A stretch of 49,028 nucleotides of DNA from Actinomycetes bacterium (GTDB lineage: Bacteria; Actinomycetota; Acidimicrobiia; Acidimicrobiales; Ilumatobacteraceae): contig JANYKS010000028.1 of assembly GCA_025358125.1 (NCBI GenBank), forward strand, positions 1 to 49,028. Direction: 5' to 3'. The notes under the pieces were generated by a model that saw nothing but the letters and a program-made list of their open reading frames with translations, was not told the DNA's origin and did not search any database. Shown here piece after piece: positions 7,672 to 15,964 of this stretch (its first letter is position 1; every line of letters starts with the position of its first letter). The translations under genes were made by a program, and so were the position numbers.

Positions 7672-9683
7672 CCATGATCCGCGAAACCAATGTGGGCCCT
7701 GCCCAGACGACCACCCGGGTGTCACCCGACATCGTCAACTCCCCGCCACGATCAGCGTGGGAGATCATCGAGGACGTGTGCAATGCCCATGTCACGGGCG
7801 AACTGACGCTGACCACCGCATCGCCGACCAAGACCAAGGTCTACATGACCCGTGGCCTGGTCTATTTCGCCGAACACGAAACCGATGACACGCTCGCGAC
7901 CCGCCTGGTGCTCTCGGGGGCCATCAACCTCGACCAACTGCAGATCGGTGCGATCCGGTTGAATTGCGTCGAGCACCTCGGTCGGATGTTCGAGCGCGAC
8001 GCCACGATCGAGCGCGACGCCGTCGAGTTGGCGGTCGAACTGATCACCGAGATGACGCTGACCGACATTGCCGATCAACCCGTGCTGTCACACCGCCTGG
8101 CGATGTACCGCCATCACCCGTCGGGCATCGCGAGATGGTTCAGCTCGCATCAGTCGATCGACGAGGAACTCACGCCGTATCACGGTCCCGACGAGCCCGC
8201 CGCCCACGACTCCGTCGAAGAACAAGCCGTTGTCCAAGTTGTCGAGCAGCCTGTCGAGGAGGGGTTCGTGGAGCCCGATGTCGAGGGCGCCGGAACGGAT
8301 CTCAACCTGACGTCGGATGAGGACGAATCGTCGACTGCCCAGCCACTGTCCGCCTTCACCGACGAGCCATTCCCCGACGAACAATTCCACGACGAGCCAT
8401 TCCCCGAAACCACTGCAACGACCGAGCCGGAACCAGATGTCGTCGCGGCTCCGCCCAGTCAGTGGGAAGCTCCCACCGCTGTGACGATGGCTTTCGGTTC
8501 AATGGAGATGCCGTTGCCAACGCTGCCAACGTTCGCGTCTCCGCCGAACATGCGCATCTCTCAGCAGCAGCCGACAGCGCGGACATTGCCCGCCGTGCTG
8601 GCGGCTGCGGGACCAACGTTTGCGATTGCAGACGACGCGCCACGATTGCTCACACTGACGTCCGCGGCCGGAGTCGCCGCTGACCAGGAGGCCGAGCCGC
8701 TCGCCGAACAAATCACCGGCGACGCTGCCGAACAAACCATCGAGGACGATGTCGAGCCGAAGACCGATTTTGCGGGTGAGCCGAACACCGATTTTGCTGG
8801 CGAGCCGGTGTCGAAGCCGAGCATCGAAGACATCGCCAGGGCCGTCGCCGAACCAACCGTTCAGCCCAGTGTTCAGTCCACTTTCCAGTCCCGCGATGCC
8901 AGCAATCTGGCACCGCTCTACGCCACATTGCGACCGATGAACGGGTCGACACAGGCGAACGTTCCAGCGGAGGCTCCGGCGGAGGCGCCCATTTCCGACC
9001 CGGTTCTCGCCGCGCTGGCGTCGATGAAGCCGTTGGAGCCTTTACGGCCGCTTCTCCCGTCGTCTAGCAGCCTGGCCTCGCTGACGTCGCCGGTTGCCCG
9101 GCCGACGATGACTCCGATCACGAGCGTCGCCCCGGCGACGCCGAGCCAGATGGCCCCTTGCGCCGTCCACACGCTCGAGTCGATCCCTGTTCCCGAGGAT
9201 GTCGCTGCAGCGGTCCGGCGCGCAATCACTGCGATCGAAGCAGCAACGTTTGCGCCGACCGGCCCGTCGCTGGTGTCATTCGGGCCGATGCGTGTCACTT
9301 CAGTCGGCCAGAGCCCGACGACCACAGACCTCGCGGCACGGAGCCATCACCCGAACGCGACACCGAACCACCAACCGAACGCGACACCGAACCACCAACC
9401 GGCCACGCACCCCCACCCGCAGGGACTTCCGCCGATCCAAACAGCTACACAGACTGCCCACGATCTTGCGGATCAGCAGAATCAGCAGGTTTTTCCGGGT
9501 TTCCCCGGACCGCAAGGCGCGCTTGATCCGATGATCGTGCTCAACGGGGACAACGCGATGTCAACGCTGTCGATACTGCCTCAGCCTCCGCAGGTGTTCG
9601 CGTCAAACCCCGTCGCCGCACCGATCACCACCGCTCGTCGAGGTGCCCTGCGCCGTCTGATCGACGGCATCCGCCGCCGCTGA
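7668..9683 (+). CDS. DUF4388 (PATAN-like) protein with long disordered tail
   Basis: 671 residues. The N-terminal part (about residues 20-140), with GELTLTT, KVYMTRGLVYFAE and the following helices, resembles DUF4388/PATAN domains, first seen in cyanobacterial PatA-type regulators. The rest is low-complexity: an acidic stretch with repeated DEPFP units near residues 225-245, two copies of DFAGEP near 365-380, and His/Asn/Pro repeats (HQPNATPN) near 560-580. The basic end LRRLIDGIRRR could contact membrane or nucleic acid. It is translationally coupled to the GTPase. In cyanobacteria PATAN proteins bind the pilus ATPase PilB, so a link to the nearby pilus genes is plausible but unproven. Its last 81 bases overlap the end of tadA on the other strand. 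Confidence 0.6.
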   Translation: MTMIRETNVGPAQTTTRVSPDIVNSPPRSAWEIIEDVCNAHVTGELTLTTASPTKTKVYMTRGLVYFAEHETDDTLATRLVLSGAINLDQLQIGAIRLNCVEHLGRMFERDATIERDAVELAVELITEMTLTDIADQPVLSHRLAMYRHHPSGIARWFSSHQSIDEELTPYHGPDEPAAHDSVEEQAVVQVVEQPVEEGFVEPDVEGAGTDLNLTSDEDESSTAQPLSAFTDEPFPDEQFHDEPFPETTATTEPEPDVVAAPPSQWEAPTAVTMAFGSMEMPLPTLPTFASPPNMRISQQQPTARTLPAVLAAAGPTFAIADDAPRLLTLTSAAGVAADQEAEPLAEQITGDAAEQTIEDDVEPKTDFAGEPNTDFAGEPVSKPSIEDIARAVAEPTVQPSVQSTFQSRDASNLAPLYATLRPMNGSTQANVPAEAPAEAPISDPVLAALASMKPLEPLRPLLPSSSSLASLTSPVARPTMTPITSVAPATPSQMAPCAVHTLESIPVPEDVAAAVRRAITAIEAATFAPTGPSLVSFGPMRVTSVGQSPTTTDLAARSHHPNATPNHQPNATPNHQPATHPHPQGLPPIQTATQTAHDLADQQNQQVFPGFPGPQGALDPMIVLNGDNAMSTLSILPQPPQVFASNPVAAPITTARRGALRRLIDGIRRR

Positions 9684-10160
9684 ATCGGCAGGCGTCTTTC
9701 GCCGAACGGTGAAGAACGCCTTCAGGATCGACCCGCACTCCTCGGCCAGCACGCCGCTGGAGATCTCGCAGCGGTGGTTCAAACGAGGATCGGCGAGCAG
9801 GTTGAACAGGCTGCCGCCGGCACCGGCCTTCGGGTCGGTTGCGCCGTAGACGACGCGCGCGACACGTGAGTTCACCGCGGCCCCGGCGCACATCGCGCAC
9901 GGTTCGAGCGTTACGTACAGCGAGCAGTTCTCGAGCCTCCAGTGGCCGATGGCTCGCGCCGCGTCGCGGATCGCGAGTATCTCCGCGTGGGCCGTGGGAT
10001 CACCGGTCAGTTCACGCTCGTTGTGGCGGGCTGCGATGACCGCCCCGTTTCGGACGACGACGGCCCCGACAGGTACGTCGAGGTGCCGTTCCGCCTCGGC
10101 CGCCTGCTGCAGGGCAAGGGTCATCCCGGCGTCGTCGTCGCAAACCGAGAGACCGATCAT
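9603..10160 (-). CDS. tadA: tRNA adenosine(34) deaminase TadA
   Basis: 185 residues with the zinc and proton-shuttle motifs of cytidine/adenosine deaminases: HAE (His58, Glu60) and PCAMC (Cys88, Cys91). TadA makes inosine at the wobble position of tRNA-Arg(ACG). The open frame extends upstream into the tRNA-Ser gene, so I chose the ATG at 10160, the first that does not overlap the tRNA CCA end. The C-terminal 30 or so residues are Ala/Thr/Gly-rich and lie in the region that overlaps the DUF4388 gene. Confidence 0.92.
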   Translation of the reverse strand: MIGLSVCDDDAGMTLALQQAAEAERHLDVPVGAVVVRNGAVIAARHNERELTGDPTAHAEILAIRDAARAIGHWRLENCSLYVTLEPCAMCAGAAVNSRVARVVYGATDPKAGAGGSLFNLLADPRLNHRCEISSGVLAEECGSILKAFFTVRRKTPADSAAADAVDQTAQGTSTSGGDRCGDGV

Positions 10161-10174
10161 GACGGGGACTGGCA

Positions 10175-10262
10175 TGGCGGAGGGTGTGGGATTTGAACCC
10201 ACGGAAGTTTGCACTTCACACGCTTTCCAGGCGTGCCGATTCGGCCGCTCTCGCAACCCTCC
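10175..10262 (-). tRNA. tRNA-Ser (anticodon GGA)
   Basis: On the minus strand: acceptor stem GGAGGGT/ACCCTCC, anticodon loop CTGGAAA giving GGA, a long variable arm, T-loop GGTTCAAATCC and an encoded CCA. It decodes UCC and UCU. It is the second serine tRNA in the window and lies just upstream of tadA on the same strand, with which it may be co-transcribed. Confidence 0.93.
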
Positions 10263-10333
10263 GTGCCGACGTATTCGTCGAGCAGGTGTGAGCAGGGTAG
10301 CGCCCGGCTAAGCTCACGACACCGTTCGATACC

Positions 10334-10461
10334 CGATGGGTGAGGTGACGGTCGGGTCCTGTGCAACAGCCGTCCGGGAACCAGGTCAGGACAGGGATGT
10401 AGCAGCCTTCAACGGTCTCGTCTGTGTGCCGCAGGCAGCCTGGCCGTCACCTCAGCCATCG
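10334..10461 (+). ncRNA. ffs: Signal recognition particle RNA, small (4.5S) type
   Basis: The conserved SRP domain IV is visible at about 10381-10407: CCAGGTCAGG, then a short ACA/TGT stem closed by the GNRA loop GGGA, then AGCAGCC. GTGTGCCG follows as in E. coli 4.5S RNA. The two ends pair over 16 bases in all: CGATGG with CCATCG and GAGGTGACGG with CCGTCACCTC. At about 128 nt it matches the small bacterial type. It binds Ffh and FtsY for co-translational membrane targeting. The last ten bases overlap the 3' end of the convergent exonuclease gene. Confidence 0.9.
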
Positions 10462-11357
10462 GGTGTCTGCGCCGTTTCGACCAGTCGCAGCGCCCGTTCG
10501 TGCAGCTGCGGCGCACCGATCGCCGACGCGAACTCTGCGAACTCCCGGGTCGGCCCGCGCCAACGCCAATCGTCCACGACGCCGACGTCGATATCGGTGA
10601 CCACCGTTGCGATCAGGCGGAACAGCAGCGCGTCGTGCATCTGGGCCTGCAGCGCTGCGGCGAGCCGATCCCCGCCGCGCAGTGACGGTAGATCCCAGTC
10701 CTTGGCCGACACCGGAATCGCCTCGATCTGGCCGAATTTGGCGAGCACGGTGCTCGCGCCCTTCGCGCCCCAACCGGGCAGGCCCGGGTACCCGTCGGCG
10801 GAGTCTCCGACGAGCGCGAGATAGTCGGCGATCGACGACGGCGGCACGCCGAACTTGGCGACGATTCCGGCCTCGTCGATGATCTCGCCCTTGCGCCGGT
10901 CGAACTGCACGACCCGATCGCCGCGCACGCACTGGCCGAGATCTTTGTCCGGCGTGACGATGAGCACCCGCTCCACACGCGGGTCGGCGGCGGCAACCGC
11001 GGCTGCCGCCGCCAACGCGTCGTCGGCCTCGTATTCGACCATCGCCCATGTCGTGACGCCCATCGCAACGAGGCCCTGCTCCATCAGCGGAATCTGGGCG
11101 AGGAGCTCGGTGTCCATCCCGGCACTCGTCTTGTAACCGGGCCACAGGTCGTTGCGGAAACTCTCGATGATGTGATCGCTGGCGACGCCGATGTGGGTCG
11201 CTCCCTGGGCGATCAGTTGCATGGTCGATGACAGCACCCCGATCGTTGCCGCATTCGGCTGTTCTTGGGCGTGCCGACCGGCCTGCCCGTAGTGTTGGCG
11301 GAACAACTCATAGGTACCGTCGATGAGGTGCACGTTGATCCGGGCGCGGGCGGTCAC
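10452..11357 (-). CDS. 5'-3' exonuclease, DNA polymerase I N-terminal type
   Basis: 301 residues, the length of a stand-alone 5'-3' exonuclease (FEN) domain without polymerase. Metal-binding acidic clusters are visible: Asp13 in LIDGTYELF, EYEADDALAAA, and VTPDKDLGQ. A helix-hairpin-helix-like segment follows (GVPPSSIADYLALVGDSADGYPGLPGWGAKGAS). It probably removes RNA primers or flaps alongside or instead of the PolI domain. The GTG start at 11357 has a GAGGA-like ribosome site upstream. Confidence 0.88.
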   Translation of the reverse strand: MTARARINVHLIDGTYELFRQHYGQAGRHAQEQPNAATIGVLSSTMQLIAQGATHIGVASDHIIESFRNDLWPGYKTSAGMDTELLAQIPLMEQGLVAMGVTTWAMVEYEADDALAAAAAVAAADPRVERVLIVTPDKDLGQCVRGDRVVQFDRRKGEIIDEAGIVAKFGVPPSSIADYLALVGDSADGYPGLPGWGAKGASTVLAKFGQIEAIPVSAKDWDLPSLRGGDRLAAALQAQMHDALLFRLIATVVTDIDVGVVDDWRWRGPTREFAEFASAIGAPQLHERALRLVETAQTPDG

Positions 11358-11523
11358 CGCAAGATCCTCGCAGATCGGGGACAGCGTAACGGGCCGTCAC
11401 ATGATCCCTCGCGCAAACGCTGGGCGCCCGCCGACCGAGAGGACCGCCAGCCCGACCCTGCCGGCTGCAACTTATCTCGCCCCATTTCCTCAAGATTGAG
11501 GCAACCTTGCCGATTCCTAACAC

Positions 11524-12885
11524 GTGGCGAGGAACCAATACGCAGAACAAACGGCGGAACCGACCGGTGAACGGCATTCGTCGCCTGGCGCACCGCTCGG
11601 CCCGTCGCCTGGCGCACCGGTCGGCCCGTCGACCGCGCAGCCACCAACTGGTTCGCAACCGGTCATCGGCGACGCGCAGACGACGGCGATCCTGGTCGCG
11701 GTCGAGCAGCAACTCACGCGCTACTTCGGCGCAATGGCGGCGAGGGTCGACGCCGTGCAGCAGGCCAGCGATGCCGGCACCTCGGAGCTGATCAACCACT
11801 TCCAGCAGCAGATCGACGTGCTCCGATCGGATCTCGACCGGGCCCAGCAGGCGAACGAGAATTACGAGCTCGCGCTGCAGACCGCGTTGGAAGAGCGCCT
11901 GACCGAGTTCGCAGCGAATCAGCACTGGCGCTTCGGTGAGGTCGAGGGCCGTCTCGAGCGTGTCAGCGAGGAGATCAGCCTCGGGTTGCCGACGCAGTTC
12001 GAAGCCGCGACCGCCCCGATGCGGCAGCGCTTCGATCGCACGACCGAACTGTTGGCCAGCCGGATCGAGGAACTGCAGAAGGCGGCGCGCCGCTTCGACG
12101 AGCAGTCGTCGGCCCTGGTCCAACACGTCAACGACAACACCGCCTCGCTCAGTCGGCGGATGGACGAAACGGGTCGGGCCTTCAACGGTCAACTCGACGA
12201 GCGCACGCTCGCGCTCAGCACGCGCGTCGATGACGCGACGGCCGGAATGCGCCAACACGTCGCCGACCAGGTGACCACGTTCGCCAAGAAGCTCGAAGAC
12301 AGCGACAACCGCTTCGTCGACCGGATGCTCTCGATGGAAGAGCGCGTCAACGAGCAGACCGGCGTTCGCCTGGCAGGCGTCGAGGCAACGATCGGGCGAA
12401 TCAGCACCGGAATCGACGAGGCGATCGTTGCTGTCTCGCACCGCGTGATCGAGCTCGAGAACAACAACTTGGCGCTCCTCAATCAGATCGAGCAGATCGC
12501 CGAACAGATGGCCAAGGTCGACGAAGAGGCGATCGGCCAGCTGCGCGACCAGATGTCGAGCGCCGTCGGCGAATCGATGCTCGTGCGGATCGAGTTGGAG
12601 CGCGTTGCGTCGAGCACCGGCGAACAGTTCGACCGGATCAGTGTCCGCATGGCCGAAATCGCGGCGCAGATCGCCGACAGCGACCTCGACGTCAGCACCG
12701 CGGTGCAACTCGAACGGCTGGAGGAGATCGAGCGGGCGCTGATCGAATTGGATCCTTCCCAGTTCGTCCGCAAGAACGAACTCGCCGGCAACGATGCATC
12801 GCCGTCGACCGACTCGGCATCGTCATCGCCGCAGCAAACACCTTCGCACGCCAACCCCACGGAGTCGAACTTGTCGTCTTGGTGA
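11524..12885 (+). CDS. Long coiled-coil protein of unknown function
   Basis: 453 residues starting at GTG. The first 50 or so residues are Pro/Gly/Ser-rich with near repeats of the type PGAPLGPSPGAPVGPS. The rest is almost wholly helical with heptad patterning rich in Gln, Glu, Arg and Leu, lacking membrane segments, and ending in a Ser/Thr/Pro tail. It resembles apolipoprotein- or SMC-arm-like coiled coils but I recognise no named family. It is 50 bases upstream of pilB on the same strand, so it is probably in the pilus operon and could be a scaffold. Confidence 0.7.
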   Translation: MARNQYAEQTAEPTGERHSSPGAPLGPSPGAPVGPSTAQPPTGSQPVIGDAQTTAILVAVEQQLTRYFGAMAARVDAVQQASDAGTSELINHFQQQIDVLRSDLDRAQQANENYELALQTALEERLTEFAANQHWRFGEVEGRLERVSEEISLGLPTQFEAATAPMRQRFDRTTELLASRIEELQKAARRFDEQSSALVQHVNDNTASLSRRMDETGRAFNGQLDERTLALSTRVDDATAGMRQHVADQVTTFAKKLEDSDNRFVDRMLSMEERVNEQTGVRLAGVEATIGRISTGIDEAIVAVSHRVIELENNNLALLNQIEQIAEQMAKVDEEAIGQLRDQMSSAVGESMLVRIELERVASSTGEQFDRISVRMAEIAAQIADSDLDVSTAVQLERLEEIERALIELDPSQFVRKNELAGNDASPSTDSASSSPQQTPSHANPTESNLSSW

Positions 12886-12935
12886 TCAAGGACCGAACGA
12901 CAACTCGATGATCGCTTCCACTCGGAGTACGACTC

Positions 12936-14717
12936 ATGGCACTTTTCAACAAGACCAAAGAACCTCTCGCCCCGCCAACAGGTGATTTCGCCGCGCCGCA
13001 GACGCCGGCGACCCCGGCAGGTGGCCAGAGCGCGGCCGAATGCATGCAGGTCGGCCAGCTGCTCGTCGAGAGCGGCCAGATGGCGCCAGAGGCTCTGGCA
13101 ACCACGCTGCTGCAGGCAAGCGGCGATCTGCTCCAGTTCGGTGACATCGCGCTCGGTCGCTTCGGTTGCGGCCGCCAGGAGCTCGCCCTGGCAATCGCCC
13201 AGGTTTTCGAGCTGTCGGCAGCTGACACGAAGGGCATCGAACTCGACGCCGAGGTTGTCGCGTTGCTCGACGAGAAGCTGATCCGCCTCCATCAGGTCAT
13301 GCCCGTTGCGCTCGACGGCGACTCGCTGATGGTGCTCGCCGCCGACCCGTCTCCACATCGCCGGGCCGCAGTCGAAGCCGCCGCTCAACGCCCTGTGCGG
13401 TGGTACGTCGGCGATCCGGCGACCGTGCGCACGTTCATCGACCGGATGTTGCGCGCCGACGCCGACGTGGACCGTCTCGTCAAGGCGTTCGAGATTCCCG
13501 ACGATCAGCAAAAGGGCATGGCCCAGGCCGCCGAGGCAGCGAGCGTCGATGATCAGGCCCCGGTCGTGCAGCTGGTCAACCGCATCGTCGGTCAGGCGAT
13601 GCGCGACCGCGCCAGCGACATTCACGTCGAGCCGCTCGACGAGTCGCTGCGGATCCGGTTCCGCATCGACGGCAACCTGGTCGAGGCGTTCAGCCTTCCG
13701 ATCGGCGTCCACGCCGCGCTCGTCAGCCGGTTGAAGATCATGAGCGGGATGAACATCGTCGAGCGTCGTCGTCCCCAGGACGGGCAGTTCTCGACGAACA
13801 TCGACGGCAAGGACGTCGACGTCCGCGTCGGCAGCGTTGCCACCGTTTTCGGGGAGAAGGTCGTCATGCGAATCCTCGACAAGGGCCGTTCGATGATCGG
13901 GCTGGCCGAGCTCGGCTTCCCCCGCGACACCTATCTCCAGTACTCCAAGATGGTTCACGCGCCATTCGGCATGGTGATCTGCGCTGGACCGACTGGCGCC
14001 GGCAAGACGACGACCCTCTACGCGACTCTGCAGGAGATCAACTCGAGCGGCAAGAACGTGACCACCGTCGAAGACCCGGTGGAGTACATCTTCCCCGGCA
14101 TCAACCAGATCCAGACCAACGAGCAGGCCGGGCTGACATTCGCAACCGGCTTGAAGGCGATCCTGCGTCAAGACCCCGACGTGATCCTCGTCGGCGAGAT
14201 CCGCGACGCCGACACCGCCCGGATCGCAATCCAGAGCGCGCTCACCGGCCACTTCGTGCTCAGCTCGTTGCACGGCACCGACAGCGTTGCCGCGCTGCAC
14301 CGCTTCCTCGACATGGGCATCGAGGCCTTCCTCATCGCATCGTCAGTGGTCGGCGTCATCGGCCAGCGACTGCTGCGCCGGATCTGCGATTCGTGCAAGG
14401 AGCCGTACTCGCCGGGGGCCGACGAGCTCGCCGTCTACCGCCAGCACAGCGGTGGTAGCGACAAATCGCAGTTCTTCCACGGCGCCGGCTGCAACTTCTG
14501 CGCCGGCACCGGCTACCGCGACCGCATCGGCGTCTACGAACTGCTCAGGATCACCCCCGAGCTGCGCCGCCTGATCGTCGGGTGGGCCACCACCGAAGAA
14601 CTCCGCCGCCTCGCCGTTGCCCAGGGCATGCGCACCATGCTGCGCGAAGCAATGCAGCTCGTCGAGAACGACGTGACCACTGTCCCCGAAGTCGTCCGCA
14701 CTCTGTTTGCAAACTAG
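12936..14717 (+). CDS. pilB: Type IV pilus assembly ATPase PilB
   Basis: 593 residues of the GspE/PilB family. The N-terminal domain (about residues 30-170) is of the GspE-N type. The ATPase has Walker A GPTGAGKT (351-358), the Asp box around EDPVEY, Walker B DPDVILVGEIRD, and a C-terminal zinc finger with two CxxC pairs (CDSC near 484 and CNFC near 520), which marks PilB/GspE rather than PilT. It powers pilus extension from the cytoplasmic side. Ribosome site GGAG lies eight bases before the ATG. Confidence 0.93.
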   Translation: MALFNKTKEPLAPPTGDFAAPQTPATPAGGQSAAECMQVGQLLVESGQMAPEALATTLLQASGDLLQFGDIALGRFGCGRQELALAIAQVFELSAADTKGIELDAEVVALLDEKLIRLHQVMPVALDGDSLMVLAADPSPHRRAAVEAAAQRPVRWYVGDPATVRTFIDRMLRADADVDRLVKAFEIPDDQQKGMAQAAEAASVDDQAPVVQLVNRIVGQAMRDRASDIHVEPLDESLRIRFRIDGNLVEAFSLPIGVHAALVSRLKIMSGMNIVERRRPQDGQFSTNIDGKDVDVRVGSVATVFGEKVVMRILDKGRSMIGLAELGFPRDTYLQYSKMVHAPFGMVICAGPTGAGKTTTLYATLQEINSSGKNVTTVEDPVEYIFPGINQIQTNEQAGLTFATGLKAILRQDPDVILVGEIRDADTARIAIQSALTGHFVLSSLHGTDSVAALHRFLDMGIEAFLIASSVVGVIGQRLLRRICDSCKEPYSPGADELAVYRQHSGGSDKSQFFHGAGCNFCAGTGYRDRIGVYELLRITPELRRLIVGWATTEELRRLAVAQGMRTMLREAMQLVENDVTTVPEVVRTLFAN

Positions 14718-14728
14718 GAGAACGAATC

Positions 14729-15940
14729 ATGCCCAAGTTCGCATATGCCGCAATCGACTCGACGGGTGGCTCCGTCGAAGGCGTGACCAAAGCCGACACG
14801 ATCGGTGACGCCCGTGCCCACCTCATGGGCGAGAACCTGTTCCCGACCAAGCTCACCGAGCACAAAGGCGCGCTGAGTTTCGAGCTGACCAAGGAGAAGG
14901 TCAAGAAGAAGGAGTTGATGCACTTCACGCGTCAGCTCGCCGTCTTCGTCAAGGCCGGCATCCCGATCACCGAGGCGCTGCAGACCATCGGCGACGAGAC
15001 CGAAGACATCGCCCTGCGCCGCACGCTGAGTTCGATGGTCGAAGAACTTCGCAACGGCGGCACGATGTCGGCGGCGGCCCGCAAGCATCCAGAGGCTTTC
15101 CCGATCTACTACATGGGCATCCTCGAATCGGCCGAGTTGACCGGTCGGCTCGACGAAACCCTGGAGAACCTCGCCGGCTATCTCGAACGCGAAGTCGAGA
15201 CGCGGTCCAAGGTCGTTTCGGCGCTCTCATATCCCGGCGTCGTGATGGTGATGGCGATCTTCACCGTCGCAGTGCTGGCCGGGTATGTGCTGCCCCAGTT
15301 CAAACCGCTGTTCGCAGAGCTGCACGCCGACCTGCCGTTGCCGACGCGGATGTTGCTGTTCGTCGCCGACCTGTTCACCGTGCTCTGGTTCATCCCGACC
15401 GGCTTCCTTTTCGCAGTCATCGGCGGCCTGATGTGGTTGACGAAGAGCGCCAAGGGCAAGCTCGTCAAGGACAAGATGGTGCTCAAGATCCCGGTGATCA
15501 AAGGCATCGTCGACTACGCGATCCTCGAGCGCTTCTGCCGAATCCTCGGCGCGATGATCCGGGCCGGCGTTCCACTGCCGGAGGGCCTGAAGACGACGAC
15601 CGAGTCGATCAGCAACTCCGTCTATCGCACTCGGCTCGAAGAGGCCCAGGCCATCATGCTCGAGGGCGGCGGATTCTCGCGGCCGCTTGCCGACACCGGT
15701 CTCTTCCCCGGTGCGGCCAAGCAGATGTTCAAGGTCGGCGAGGAGACCGGAACGCTCGACGATCAGCTCGAGGTCGCCAGCACCTACTTCGACCGCGAAC
15801 TGGAGAGCCGGATCAAGAAGTTCACGACGATGTTCGAACCGATCATGATCGTGTTCGTCGGCATCATGGTCGGCTTCGTCGCCGTTGCCCTCGTGTCTGC
15901 GATGTACGGCGTGCTCGACAACATGAAGCAGCAGGGTTAG
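14729..15940 (+). CDS. pilC: Type IV pilus inner-membrane platform protein PilC
   Basis: 403 residues with two repeated GspF domains (about 70-190 and 270-395). Each contains the LxxFxRxLxxxxxxGxPxxEAL pattern (FTRQLAVFVKAGIPITEAL; FCRILGAMIRAGVPLPEGL). Hydrophobic segments lie near residues 170-190, 210-240 and 370-395. It couples PilB and PilT to pilin polymerisation. ATG 14729 was chosen for the AGGAG site eight bases upstream and the family-typical MPKFAYAA start. Confidence 0.93.
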   Translation: MPKFAYAAIDSTGGSVEGVTKADTIGDARAHLMGENLFPTKLTEHKGALSFELTKEKVKKKELMHFTRQLAVFVKAGIPITEALQTIGDETEDIALRRTLSSMVEELRNGGTMSAAARKHPEAFPIYYMGILESAELTGRLDETLENLAGYLEREVETRSKVVSALSYPGVVMVMAIFTVAVLAGYVLPQFKPLFAELHADLPLPTRMLLFVADLFTVLWFIPTGFLFAVIGGLMWLTKSAKGKLVKDKMVLKIPVIKGIVDYAILERFCRILGAMIRAGVPLPEGLKTTTESISNSVYRTRLEEAQAIMLEGGGFSRPLADTGLFPGAAKQMFKVGEETGTLDDQLEVASTYFDRELESRIKKFTTMFEPIMIVFVGIMVGFVAVALVSAMYGVLDNMKQQG

Positions 15941-15964
15941 GAAACGGCGATGGCGGCGGGCGGC

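Noticed and set aside
12483..14300. Long minus-strand open frame opposite pilB, and similar long frames opposite other genes (2809-3744, 27095-28609, 41117-42649)
   Set aside because: They mirror codon-position GC of real genes, lack domain motifs and ribosome sites, and the opposite strand encodes well-known proteins.
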